From assembly GCF_000979455.1 (NCBI RefSeq), contig NZ_JJOY01000030.1:306239-370238 (forward strand): 64,000 nucleotides of DNA, written 5' to 3'. The notes below the pieces were generated by a model. It searched no databases and was not told where the DNA came from. It saw only the letters and a list, made by a program, of their open reading frames with translations. This document shows, piece after piece, positions 43,280-52,531 of this stretch. The first letter of the stretch is position 1. Each line of letters opens with the position of its first letter. The DNA is from Methanosarcina sp. 2.H.T.1A.6 (GTDB lineage Archaea; Halobacteriota; Methanosarcinia; Methanosarcinales; Methanosarcinaceae). Made by a program: the position numbers and the translations under genes.

Positions 43280-44041
43280 TTATTCACTAAATCTCTTGTC
43301 AATAATCCCTGAATCTTTATATCCCAACATCAGGTTCTTATTTTTACTTTCGTCTTTACTGAACAAAATTACAGAGAAAATTAAGACGACAACTGCTACC
43401 CATACCGCTTTAGCTCCAATAACTGATGTAAGCAACCCTCCCAAAATGGCTCCTGCCAGAAACGAAAGATTAATCGTAGAGAACCGGACTGCTTGCAAAG
43501 CCGATTCACTGTCTTTTTTTGTGACAGCAGTACAAACATCCTGCGTAGCTGACCGTAAATTTCCGGTAATCATAGTTGTGTTATACGCGGAACCGGCAAG
43601 TTTGCGGAACGAAGATACCTGGACCGCTGAGACAAATGAAATTGCAACAGTCACAATGATGTTCGGGCTTGTATAGGGTATAAAACCTATGATGAAAAGA
43701 ACTGCAATTTCAAGAATTAAAACTGCCCTTTCGGCATCCTGTACGAACAGGCGCATTGAAGGCTTTTTAATTATCTCGGCAATTATTACTCCGAAAACGA
43801 ATGCCAGAATAGGAACTGCGTGGAGCACTGCCTGCCCCCATTCTCCTGTTGCAGCTTCTATGCCCATAAGCACGACGTTTCCGGTCTGGGCATTGGCGAA
43901 AACACCGCCTCTCCCTACGAATGTATAAGCATCAAGGAATCCTCCCACTATTGCAAGGAGTATCCCAAGCTCCACAGATTCTGGGGTAAAATTACGTAAA
44001 CGCATTTTTCTTTCATAATTTAGCATTTTCATTTTTATCAT
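43280..44041 (-). CDS. YoaK/DUF1275-family membrane protein
   Basis: 253 residues with about six membrane helices. The family signature is at the N-terminus: GGFLDAYTFVGRGGVFANAQTGNVVLMG (split here as GGFLDAYTF and ANAQTGNVVLMG). Later ITGNLRSATQDVC matches the second half of the family. YoaK-like proteins are widespread and their function is unsettled. It may be co-transcribed with rlmE downstream. Confidence 0.9.
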   Translation of the reverse strand: MIKMKMLNYERKMRLRNFTPESVELGILLAIVGGFLDAYTFVGRGGVFANAQTGNVVLMGIEAATGEWGQAVLHAVPILAFVFGVIIAEIIKKPSMRLFVQDAERAVLILEIAVLFIIGFIPYTSPNIIVTVAISFVSAVQVSSFRKLAGSAYNTTMITGNLRSATQDVCTAVTKKDSESALQAVRFSTINLSFLAGAILGGLLTSVIGAKAVWVAVVVLIFSVILFSKDESKNKNLMLGYKDSGIIDKRFSE

Positions 44042-44440
44042 TCTGAATTCAAAAACCCTGTCGAATACCTCCCTAAAAATCAGATTAATATACTCCTATA
44101 TTATAAAAAGATGTCTAATGAATTATTTTTCAATGAGGAAAGGTTTCCTGTGATGCAATTACAGCAGATGGAATTTTTGCGTAGACCGCAGCTTTGCAGG
44201 AAAAATGTAAGTATACGCAAGCTAAATGCGAGCATGTGCGAGTATACGCAAGTATAATGAATTCGAAAACAGAGTCAAAAAAACACATGAAATTTATGAT
44301 TACTGTAGAATCTAGGCTGACTTGAAAAATGTGGAAAATTGTCTTAACCCAGGGCAAATAGTTATCTTTATGGTCGAGCTAAATAGCATAATTAAAATTA
44401 GAATGAGAGAAGAACAAAAGTTACTTAAAATCGAAAAGAT
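44042..44440. other. Intergenic region, no gene seen
   Basis: About 400 AT-rich bases. The words AGTATACGCAAG and close variants occur twice near 44209 and 44241. No convincing frame, promoter or RNA gene was found. Confidence 0.5.
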
Positions 44441-44721
44441 TTAGTAAATAATTATTTTCGCTTCAGCTTGCTTAAATAGGTCAGGCTTTTCTGTGTGAGC
44501 TGGAATAACATATTCAGGTTTTATTTCATTTATCATTTCTATAATTTCCCGACCAGATGCATGACCTGAGCATGTGCTGAATATTTTATGATTTCATAGC
44601 GATCCAGCCAGTTTTGCTTTCTTCCCTCGTCCAGTTCCATTTCTTCACAAAAAGGTTCACATGAGGACTTTATCCAAATATCATTTTGTGGTTGAATGTC
44701 TACAAGCATCAGCAGGTACAA
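44441..44721 (-). pseudogene. C-terminal fragment of an RNase J-like/metallo-beta-lactamase exonuclease (RMMBL region)
   Basis: Minus strand from 44721 reads LVDIQPQNDIWIKSSCEP then MELDEGRKQNWLDRYEII and KYSAHA. After a single missing base near 44570 the next frame reads SGHASGREIIEMINEIK, then PEYVIPAHTEKPDLF and a stop at 44441. HASGHASGREI and PxHTEKPxLF are the hallmark of the RMMBL motif at the end of RNase J-type enzymes. The nuclease domain itself is absent upstream, so this is a truncated and frameshifted remnant. Confidence 0.75.
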
Positions 44722-44797
44722 TCACGAAGAACGAATTAAAAACTAATAAAAGGGCGAAGCAAGCAATAAATAATATTCCATAACTTGATTTTTTCAT
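44681..44797 (-). pseudogene. Orphan signal-peptide ORF fused out of frame to the RNase J-like fragment
   Basis: 38 codons from ATG 44797 (with GGATGG eight bases upstream). The product is a classic signal peptide (KKSSYGILFIACFALLLVF, then a PADA cleavage site) that stops soon after entering the RNase J-like fragment in another frame. It looks like the 5' end of an exported-protein gene whose body has been deleted or replaced. Confidence 0.5.
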
Positions 44798-44843
44798 TAT
44801 AAATTCCATCCATACTGATATTATTGGTTGACTTAATTAATTT

Positions 44844-45022
44844 GGCTCTTCGCTGTTTCGAGTGGGTAACATTCTTTCATCTCCTGAATGTTAAAGTAAC
44901 ATATCTAAAATTTAAAAACATTTGCTGTTAAAAATCACATTCAAGCTTGATGTTTCTCTTTTTGGCCTTGCTACTTTTTAACTAGGCAATTATTTTCAAC
45001 CCATACAAAACAGCGAAGAGCC
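44844..45022. mobile_element. MITE, 179 bp, with 24-bp inverted ends and 8-bp target duplication
   Basis: The left end GGCTCTTCGCTGTTTCGAG and the right end read on the other strand (GGCTCTTCGCTGTTTTGTA), both continuing TGGGT, match at 21 of 24 positions. The element is flanked on both sides by ATTAATTT (44836-44843 and 45023-45030), a perfect 8-bp target duplication. It has no coding capacity. End sequence and 8-bp duplication fit ISL3-type mobilisation, which is inference; a full element with the same ends elsewhere in the genome would confirm it. Confidence 0.9.
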
Positions 45023-45036
45023 ATTAATTTCTTAGT

Positions 45037-45222
45037 TTACAATTTCTTCCATTTTAGTTTCAGCCTAAATTTTAGTTGTCCTCTATAATAAAAGTTCCAG
45101 AACCATTTATCATAGTCTGAAACTCGACAGATTTTTGGATAAAAGTTGTCCCTCACTATTTGGAAATAAGTATTGAGGACTTCGTGCTTAAAATTCTCAA
45201 TACTTATTTCACAACTCGACAT
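45037..45222 (-). CDS. Small hypothetical protein beside the MITE
   Basis: 61 residues, basic and aromatic-rich (ends KFRLKLKWKKL), with AGGATG upstream of ATG. It follows the TAA-split exported gene on the same strand after about 50 bases. I recognise no family. It ends seven bases before the MITE target duplication, so its 3' end could have been altered by the insertion. Confidence 0.4.
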   Translation of the reverse strand: MSSCEISIENFKHEVLNTYFQIVRDNFYPKICRVSDYDKWFWNFYYRGQLKFRLKLKWKKL

Positions 45223-45271
45223 TTTACATCCTATAGTGCTACATTTTATAGTGCATTTTTAAGTTATTTCA

Positions 45272-46093
45272 TTATGTCATTTCATAGGTACGATGGACAT
45301 TTCCAAATTGATCACATGTTGAGTAAACTTTGATATATTTATCGTAAATAACTAAACCGGCACCAGAGACTTCAAATCCCCTATGGAAATGTCCACTGCC
45401 ATAAATTTCAGATTTATGAGTGACAGTATTATCACTCGCTCCTTCTTGCCAGTTACTCACCTGAAAAATAGTTGGAGTACCTAATGTGTACCATGCATCT
45501 ATATAATGAGCTTCCGCAATAGCAGGGGATATACTATACCCATAATATCCTTTTGAATAGATGGTAAACAGTCTCCCTCCCATAATGTTATAGAAACTCT
45601 GTGATGCTGTTATCGTATCAGTATAATCAAGACCAGCAGTTCTTGTTATAGTACTTTGAGTTATCAATTTATTATTTGGTTCTTCCTTCATGCTAGTAAC
45701 AAAAAAGAAATTTTCATTGGTGAAAGTAATATCTGATCCATCTTTTAGTTAATATGTTCTTAAATTACTTTTATCTGAAGCAGTATTGTTCTTCAGTATT
45801 GAAACTTTGTCTTTGTTTGCTTCGCAATAATTCAAAACTACATCGTCTGTTGGCAAGCTTTTTGTATTAGAATTCAATGCATCAATTAGACCTTGTTCCC
45901 ATTCAGAAGGCTTTTCACTTGCTGTTAATTCTTCCTGTGCACTTGCGGCTGGTATCAGTGCCATACCAACCAGCATTGTCAAAAGAAGTATTCCTATTGT
46001 AATTCTTAGGGCATGTTTTATGGAGTTCGGGTGGTATCGGGAAACGACTTCCAAACTCCAAAAATTATTACAAATACATTCTATATAAACCAC
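45272..46093 (-). pseudogene. Exported protein split by an in-frame TAA
   Basis: The upstream part (46093-45749) encodes a signal peptide (GILLLTMLVGMALIPAASA) and a charged region ending SNLRTY. The TAA at 45749-45751 is followed in the same frame by LKDGSDITFTNENFFFVTSM and then 138 further codons to 45272 (beta-rich, with IYSKGYYGYS and HFHRGFEVSGAG). One nonsense codon thus divides a protein of about 270 residues. No family is recognised. The N-terminus before the signal peptide lacks ATG; the listed start is GTG. It could also be two genes, but the second part has no good start. Confidence 0.7.
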
Positions 46094-46103
46094 AAACTAT
46101 TTC

Positions 46104-46188
46104 GCCAGATCATCAAACTATCCATTTTTCATACTTTTTTTTCGGGTAATTAATTATGTAAGAATCTTTGATTGTTTGATGATTTGGC
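46104..46188. repeat. Inverted repeat upstream of the split exported gene
   Basis: GCCAGATCATCAAACTATC (46104-46122) and the complement of 46170-46188 (GCCAAATCATCAAACAATC) match at 17 of 19 positions around a 47-base centre. It lies in the promoter region of the split gene and may be a short mobile-element relic or an operator. The rest of 46094-46579 is AT-rich and empty. Confidence 0.5.
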
Positions 46189-46579
46189 CAAAAGTATTTT
46201 TATTTGAGTACATGCCCCAACTCAGATACAAAGAGAGACATAAAAAAGAAAGTATGAAATTTTAAAGTGAGGTTAGATTATATGTAAATAAGCAAATACC
46301 AAATTTAAATGGATATATTCTCTAATCGAATATTCGGTAATAAGCTCAAAAAAGAAAATAAAGTGATATTACTTCTTTGTGTTTTCTATATATGTATTGC
46401 ATATTTTTCTCTGAAGCAACTGGTATATGCGCCTTTTTAGCTACAAATTTTGCGAAGAGGCCCTTGTGAACGCTTGCCTCCTTATTATTAGAACTTTTCA
46501 TACATTAAATAGAACTCTTCTTATATTGTGGAGGAATTTCTTAAGGTACTTAATGGCTACTCTTGAGATTTCTGATGCT

Positions 46580-47623
46580 TCACAATAGATATCTTCTGCA
46601 GCTCAAAACTGATCTAAGGATTTCTTCCCCGCTTATCTTTTCCATCTTAATATCAGCAGGCTTTTCGATAATCTCAAGGTTCAGAGGGAGGCGCTTCTGG
46701 GCATCCTTTATCAGCTGGGCATCTCCGCTCATGATAACGCAGTCTATTCCGGGATTTTCTTCAAGGACTTTTCTAAGGGTTTCAAAGACTTTGTCCATAT
46801 GGTGGGTAATATCCTCTTCCCTGAGGCGTTCGAAACGACGCTGGGAAAAGCCTCCCTTGCTGTGCTTTTCCTTGACGCTGCTCTTGATATATTCTTCCGT
46901 ATCGAAGACCCTGGCATCAGGGGCAAAGCCTATGAAAGACTCGCCTGCATGCAGGACAAGAACGAGCATGCGGTAATCGGTGTTCAGGCTTTCCTCAAGG
47001 GGAGCGATCTCAAAACTGTCCTTAAGTTGCCAGGCAGAAGAGGGGACAGGGACAGGAGGGACTATGGCTTCGGAAATCATGCGGTGCAGGTCGTAGAAAA
47101 AGACCATGCCCGTCTCAGGATCAAGCCTATCAAGGAGGGAACGGGTTTCCTCTTCGACCAGGCCAAGGGTTTTTTCGTGAAGTACAGCTGAAAGGCGAGT
47201 TCCAGGGGGCAGATAAACGGTTAAAAGGTCATTTGCAGGAGAGTGAAGGGACTTGAGTTTGGAAAGGTAAGCCTTAACAGCCGACTGGCTCAGGGTTTCA
47301 ACTCCGCGAAACTCCAGCTTGCCCTGGGACTCATCCCTGATTGTTTCAAGTTCGTGGGAAAGGGTATAGGTCCGGACAAGCTCCTGGTTTAAACGAGATT
47401 CAGCTTCCTGCCTGTCAGCAACTGCCTGCCTTGCAAGGGCTTCTTTCTTTTCGAGCTGGTTTTTCGCACTCTGAAGGCCAAGTTCGAGTTCAACTATCCT
47501 GGAGTTAAGCCTGTCAACCTCAAGCTCCAGACGGTCTTTTCCGGAGATTTTTCCTAGAATGGTGCCTAACCCTTTTTTTCCATCTGCGGTAACTTCTCTT
47601 TTTGCAGCTTTTTTATCGGTCAT
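46580..47623 (-). CDS. Vms1/Ankzf1-like peptidyl-tRNA hydrolase (archaeal)
   Basis: 347 residues. A coiled coil (about 30-100) precedes an eRF1-like domain with the loop KGGFSQRRFERLREE (about 245-260), whose Gln is at the place of the catalytic glutamine in Vms1/Ankzf1 release factors. The following helix (KVFETLRKVLEENPGIDCVIMSGD) is also typical. The eukaryotic relatives free nascent chains from stalled ribosomes; the archaeal role is inferred by homology. It diverges from coaBC with a 478-base gap. Confidence 0.88.
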   Translation of the reverse strand: MTDKKAAKREVTADGKKGLGTILGKISGKDRLELEVDRLNSRIVELELGLQSAKNQLEKKEALARQAVADRQEAESRLNQELVRTYTLSHELETIRDESQGKLEFRGVETLSQSAVKAYLSKLKSLHSPANDLLTVYLPPGTRLSAVLHEKTLGLVEEETRSLLDRLDPETGMVFFYDLHRMISEAIVPPVPVPSSAWQLKDSFEIAPLEESLNTDYRMLVLVLHAGESFIGFAPDARVFDTEEYIKSSVKEKHSKGGFSQRRFERLREEDITHHMDKVFETLRKVLEENPGIDCVIMSGDAQLIKDAQKRLPLNLEIIEKPADIKMEKISGEEILRSVLSCRRYLL

Positions 47624-47781
47624 CTGCCTTCCTGCCCTTTCTCATAATATCTAATCCCATCCAGGAAACTCCCAAAAGTAACTGGACTGTATAATATTAG
47701 TAATACCTTATTAATTATGCGAATCACAGTACCGGTGCTATAAGCCAGTTACAGACCAGCGGGGACGGTATTGAAGATATT

Positions 47782-47935
47782 ATATAATTAATACGGCATT
47801 TATTACCCAGGACAACTATTAAACTACCAGCTATGCCTGATAATAGAAGTTATATTTCATATAATTAATACGGGATTTACGGCACAGGACAACTATTAAA
47901 CTATCAGCTATATCTGATAATAGAAGCTATATTTC
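47782..47935. repeat. 77-bp tandem duplication between vms1-like gene and coaBC
   Basis: Two adjacent copies (47782-47858 and 47859-47935), each starting ATATAATTAATACGG and containing GACAACTATTAAACTA and CTGATAATAGAAG, differ at about ten positions. The start of each unit contains a TATA-like word, so the block may carry two promoters. It sits about 165 bases before coaBC. Confidence 0.85.
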
Positions 47936-48101
47936 CTGTAATACTTACTAATAAAATGGAGCCTCTATCTGATTTAACCGTCCCTTATATTTCGAAAGTT
48001 TTAAGAATATCATATTTAATGTCACTTTGATTTTCAGGATTTTTTCCAAATAAGGGAGATAATTTCCATACTTAATTCTTATAGATTACTTCGGTGCCTG
48101 A

Positions 48102-49496
48102 ATGAAAAAACCATTGAAAAAGTCTCAAACGCAGGAGGATCAAATGAATCCTGACCAGAAAAATCCACACGTTTCCGGACTGGAACCTGAGAATTCAGGT
48201 CAAAATGAACCGGATGGAGTAAAGTTAAAGGATTGGATGGACAGGAAAAATCCTGCCCGGCCCAAGGCTGAGAAAATCCACCCTACCCTCTGGATCCAGG
48301 GACAGAAGAGTTCTTCCCTTGCCGGGAAAACTATTGCCCTTGGTGTTACAGGGAGTATAGGAGCGGTCAGGGTAGTTGAACTTGCAAGGGAACTTATCCG
48401 GAACGGAGCAGAAGTCCATGCAGTCATGACCGAGGCTGCAAAGCATATCCTGCACCCTGACGCCCTGCACTACGCTACCGGAAACCCTGTAATTACGGAA
48501 CTCGGAGGCAGGGTGGAGCATGTGGAATTTTGCGGGTTTAAGGGCAGGGCAGACCTCCTCCTGATAGCGCCGGCAACAGCAAATACCATAGGGAAAATCG
48601 CGTACGGAATAGACGATACCACAGTTACCTCTTTTGCAACAACCGCTCTTGGCTCTGGCATTCCTGTTATGGTTGTCCCTGCAATGCATGAGTCCATGTA
48701 CAGGCACCCGGCTGTGATTGAAAATGTAGTGAAATTGAAAAGCTGGGGGATCTCCATGGTGGGCCCTAAGTTCGAAGAAGGCGTTGCAAAAATAGCCTCA
48801 AACGAAGAAATAGTGCTCGAGGTGGAAAGGGCGCTTGGGAACCGGGGCCTTGAAAACCGGAAAGTGCTTATAACAGGCGGTTCCACTGCTGAAAGCCTTG
48901 ACCCTATCCGCATCCTCACGAATCGGGCCTCCGGAAAGACGGGCAGGGAACTTGCCCTTGAAGCTTACCGCAGCGGAGCTGATGTAACCCTTGTGCACAG
49001 GGACAGGCTCGGGCTTGCAGGGATCAGGGAAGTCTTTGCCGAAAGCGCCGCGGAAATGACCGAAGCCGTGCTCTCGGAACTGGAAAATGGATATGATGTC
49101 CTGATAAGTTCTGCAGCAATTGCAGATTATACAGCCGAACCTTCTCCGGAGAAGATCAAATCAGGAGGAGATTTTGTGCTCAAACTGAAACCCACTCGAA
49201 AACTGATAAAGGAATGCAGGGAAAAACACCCTGAACTCGTGATCATAGGCTTTAAAGCCGAAACAGGAGTCGGGAAAGAAGAGCTCCTTAAAAGAGCAGC
49301 TGTAACCCTTGAAGGGACAAAACTCGATATGATTGCAGCAAACGATGTAGGAAAAGGTGGAATGGGTACTGAAGAAAATGAACTTTACCTGCTTGGGAAA
49401 GGAGAGCCCAGGCATGTTAGCGGAAACAAGCGCAAACTTGCAGCCTGTATCCTTGAGGAGGTAACCGGAATTTTAAACTCACGACAGGTCCTCTGA
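48102..49496 (+). CDS. coaBC: Bifunctional phosphopantothenoylcysteine decarboxylase/phosphopantothenate-cysteine ligase
   Basis: 464 residues. It links cysteine to phosphopantothenate and decarboxylates the product in coenzyme A synthesis. The CoaC flavin domain (about residues 70-245) has GVTGSIGAVRVVELAREL, and the active His at GRVEHVEF with the ATANTIGKIAYG motif and PAMHESM. The CoaB domain follows (KVLITGGSTAESLDPIR, NRASGKTG, SAAIADYT). The first 65 residues are polar and variable. It starts the archaeal CoA block. Confidence 0.95.
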   Translation: MKKPLKKSQTQEDQMNPDQKNPHVSGLEPENSGQNEPDGVKLKDWMDRKNPARPKAEKIHPTLWIQGQKSSSLAGKTIALGVTGSIGAVRVVELARELIRNGAEVHAVMTEAAKHILHPDALHYATGNPVITELGGRVEHVEFCGFKGRADLLLIAPATANTIGKIAYGIDDTTVTSFATTALGSGIPVMVVPAMHESMYRHPAVIENVVKLKSWGISMVGPKFEEGVAKIASNEEIVLEVERALGNRGLENRKVLITGGSTAESLDPIRILTNRASGKTGRELALEAYRSGADVTLVHRDRLGLAGIREVFAESAAEMTEAVLSELENGYDVLISSAAIADYTAEPSPEKIKSGGDFVLKLKPTRKLIKECREKHPELVIIGFKAETGVGKEELLKRAAVTLEGTKLDMIAANDVGKGGMGTEENELYLLGKGEPRHVSGNKRKLAACILEEVTGILNSRQVL

Positions 49497-49653
49497 GAAC
49501 CTGATCGATTTCTGGAAATTAAAACCAACTAACGGAGCTGGTACAGTACCTGATCTGCTTTATCGGCTGACTCTACAAATCATCCTGCACAAGATTCTAC
49601 AAAACAGAAATGAACTTTGAAAAATAGCTTAAACAATAAAAAAGGCGTTTTCT

Positions 49654-50556
49654 ATGTATACATACGAGAGTGAAGGGGCTGACTTTTTAGCAAAAGCATA
49701 TGCTCCAGGGCATATAACAGGTTTTTTTCAGATTCATGAGCATAAAGACCCCCACCAGAAGGGATCTACTGGCTGCGGAATTGTTCTGAATGGAGGAGTT
49801 ACAACCGAGGTAATGGTTGGAAAATCCGTGGAAAAGACCGAGATCTTCCTCAATGGAAAGAAAGTTGAAGGCAGAACCACCCGTACAGTGATAGAGATGT
49901 TAACCGATGTGCCTTTAAAAGTAAAGAGCTGGGCGGAAATCCCGATTGGGTGCGGGTTTGGAGCCTCGGGGGCAGGAGCGCTCGGGACAGCTTATGCTCT
50001 GAACAGGGCGCTTTCCTTAAATAAGACCGTAAAAAGCCTGACTGAATACGCTCATGTAGCTGAAGTCGTTAACCGCAGCGGACTTGGGGACATTGCTGCC
50101 CAGTCCAATGGCGGAGTGGTAATCAGGCTGCAGCCCGGAGGGCCCGAATTCGGAAGCATAGACAGAATTCCGGCTCCTGAAGCAAGAGTTTTCTGCATCG
50201 CGCTCGGGGAGATTTCTACAGACTCTGTCCTGACAGACGAGATTGCAGCAGGAAGGATTAATGCTGCAGGAAAAGCCGCAATGTCCGAACTGCTTAAAAA
50301 ACCCACTCTCGAAAACTTTATGCATCAGGCAAAAGACTTTGCCAGCAATACAGGCCTCATGAGCAGTACGGCAAAGGATGTAATTGAGGTTGCACATGCG
50401 AGCGGAGGAATGGCTTCTCAGGCAATGCTTGGAGATACGGTTTTTGCAATCGCCCCCTACAGCCAGGAATTTATGCTCTACGAAGCCCTTCAGGAATTCG
50501 GGCAGGTTCTGGAATACGGCATCGGGACCTGTGTACCAAGATTGATGTATGAGTGA
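49654..50556 (+). CDS. Pantoate kinase (archaeal PoK, GHMP family)
   Basis: 300 residues. Archaeal CoA synthesis uses this kinase to make 4-phosphopantoate in place of bacterial PanC/PanK. The ATP loop is IPIGCGFGASGAGALGTAYAL (the GHMP Pro-x3-Gly-x-Gly-x-Ser pattern, about residues 98-116), and AQSNGGVVIRLQPGG and the C-terminal YGIGTCVPRL are typical of PoK. It is followed by its pathway partner PPS after 165 bases. AAAAAGGCG precedes ATG. Confidence 0.95.
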   Translation: MYTYESEGADFLAKAYAPGHITGFFQIHEHKDPHQKGSTGCGIVLNGGVTTEVMVGKSVEKTEIFLNGKKVEGRTTRTVIEMLTDVPLKVKSWAEIPIGCGFGASGAGALGTAYALNRALSLNKTVKSLTEYAHVAEVVNRSGLGDIAAQSNGGVVIRLQPGGPEFGSIDRIPAPEARVFCIALGEISTDSVLTDEIAAGRINAAGKAAMSELLKKPTLENFMHQAKDFASNTGLMSSTAKDVIEVAHASGGMASQAMLGDTVFAIAPYSQEFMLYEALQEFGQVLEYGIGTCVPRLMYE

Positions 50557-50720
50557 GCCTCAAGGCAAAAATCTATTTACTTTTTTGAACATCAGACAAG
50601 AAAAGATTAATTTGCAGAAAATTTGCATATAAAGAAACTATGCTATATAAGGAAACTATAATAGAACGAAGTGACTCAATTAAATTATAAAGCTGACAAG
50701 TAAAAAGGTAAGCGACATAT

Positions 50721-51482
50721 ATGACCGATATACCCCAAGACCACCCGAGGTACGAATCCCTGCTCGCCCGTGAAAAGGTTGCAGCCGGGGTAAAGATGGG
50801 AATTACAAGTATTCAGGGGCTTATTGCCCAGGGAAGAGGCGAAAGCTTTGACTACCTTATAGGCGAGCGCAGCACCGAATCTGCCCTCTATGCAGAAAGA
50901 GCGGCAGTTGCTGCACTCCTTCTGGCAGAAAACCCGGTTATTTCCGTAAATGGGAACGTCGCAGTCCTGGCTCCTGAAAAAGTCGTTGCCCTGGCAGACA
51001 TTACCGGAGCTAAGATTGAAGTAAACCTCTTCCACAGGACCGACACCCGGGTGCACCTCATAATAGAACACCTGAAGGCAAACGGAGCTTCTGAGGTGCT
51101 TGGAAAGAATCCGGACGCAAGCCTTGATCTCTCCCACGCTAGAAGGCTTGTGGACAGCAAGGGGATCTATACGGCAGATGTCGTGCTCGTTCCTCTGGAG
51201 GATGGAGACCGCTGTGAAAAACTTGTAGAGATGGGAAAGACTGTCATAACAATTGACCTGAACCCTCTTTCACGGACCTCCAGAACCGCCACAATATCAA
51301 TTGTAGACAACCTCACAAGGGCTCTCGAAAATATGGCAAAGCTTGCACAAGAAATGAAAAAGGAGAAGAAAGAAGAACTTGTGAAGCTGATAACCACTTA
51401 CGAGAACAAAAAAGCCCTCTCAGAGGCGATTTCCGAAATTCAGGAACACCTCAAGACCCTGATTGCAGAAGTAGAATACTGA
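50721..51482 (+). CDS. 4-phosphopantoate-beta-alanine ligase (phosphopantothenate synthetase)
   Basis: 253 residues. It joins 4-phosphopantoate to beta-alanine, the step after pantoate kinase in archaea. The N-terminus (HPRYESLLAREKVAAGVKMG) and the strand-loop regions FDYLIGERSTESA, VNLFHRTDTRVHLI and TIDLNPLSRTSRTA are hallmarks of the family. With coaBC and PoK it forms the CoA block. The HD hydrolase gene starts 15 bases after its stop. Confidence 0.95.
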   Translation: MTDIPQDHPRYESLLAREKVAAGVKMGITSIQGLIAQGRGESFDYLIGERSTESALYAERAAVAALLLAENPVISVNGNVAVLAPEKVVALADITGAKIEVNLFHRTDTRVHLIIEHLKANGASEVLGKNPDASLDLSHARRLVDSKGIYTADVVLVPLEDGDRCEKLVEMGKTVITIDLNPLSRTSRTATISIVDNLTRALENMAKLAQEMKKEKKEELVKLITTYENKKALSEAISEIQEHLKTLIAEVEY

Positions 51483-51497
51483 AAACAGGATACTTAC

Positions 51498-52143
51498 ATG
51501 GACCTGATAGAAAAAACGAGGGAATTTGCGGCTACCTTTCACGAAGGGGAGCCCAGTTCCCACGATATGTCCCATATAACTCGCGTAGAAGCCCTCTGCA
51601 GGGAAATCCGGAAAGAAGAAGGAGGAGACCTTCTAACTCTCCAGCTCGCAGCTCTTCTGCATGACGTTGGGGTTATCAAAGAACATGAGGATGGGGGAGA
51701 CCATGCCCTCTACAGTGCGGAGATAGCCTCCGAATTTCTGGGGAGAGCAGGCGTTGAAAAAAAAAACTGTTGAAGCTGTGGTATACTGCATCCTGAATCA
51801 CAGGTTTAGCGGAGGGAAAAGCCCGGAAACAATAGAAGCCAGGATCCTTCAGGATGCCGACAGGCTTGATGCCCTGGGAGCGATTGGGATTTTCAGGTCT
51901 ATCCTTTCAATGGGAGCTCTCAGGATGCTGAAGCACTTAACAGGAATTGATAAAGGAAGCTCAAAAAAGACTGTCTATGTTCAGGACCCTGTTGAAGGCT
52001 TTAACGAATACATGCACTACAAGCCTTTCACAATCCCCGAAAAGCTGAATACCGATGCAGCAAAGAGGATTGCAGCAGAAAGGCTGAAGATAATGCACCT
52101 CTACCTTGAAGCTCTGAACCTGGAAACCGGAGCCAGCGAGTGA
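51498..52143 (+). pseudogene. HD-domain phosphohydrolase, frameshifted in an A10 run
   Basis: The first 88 codons give an HD protein start: SHDMSHITRV, LLHDVGVIKEHEDGGDH. At 51757-51766 a run of ten A forces a stop two codons on. With nine A the frame continues GVEKKTVEAVVYCILNHRFSG (given in parts: GVEKKTVEA, CILNHRF), DADRLDALGAIGIFRS and the tail to 52143, as in YpgQ-like HD hydrolases. All HD metal residues (H, HD, D) exist across the two halves. Slippage at the run, sequencing error or a true loss are all possible. Confidence 0.85.
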
Positions 52144-52378
52144 GAGCAGATAAGAGATCTAATTTTACGGATTTTGGGCAGAAAAATCTCAACACTCCAA
52201 AAGCCGGGTTATCGTCTGAAATCCTGAAAACTTCATACAAACTTTCATACTTCACCAGACTGAAACATTTTTATAAAGATATGCACTTTATTAAGATTAC
52301 AGGATAAATCTCAGGATTAAAGGACAATTCTCAGGACAACTTTTTTAGGAAAACTTCTTTAACATCAGGCAATTACCA

Positions 52379-52510
52379 AACAAGTTGCCTTTAAATAAAG
52401 TTGCCTTTAAATAAAGTTGCAGTTCAATACCTACTACACTTCAATACATTACTACATTTCAATATACTACTACACTTCAATACACTACTACATTTCAATA
52501 CACTACTACA
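52379..52510. repeat. Tandem repeats in the dadD leader
   Basis: At 52386-52418 the word TTGCCTTTAAATAAAG occurs twice. At 52423-52510 five 17-18-bp units begin TTCAATA and contain ACTACTACA or close variants. They end about 22 bases before the dadD ATG, so they form the promoter-leader region. Confidence 0.85.
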
Positions 52511-52531
52511 AAACCTGACGGATATGATCAC

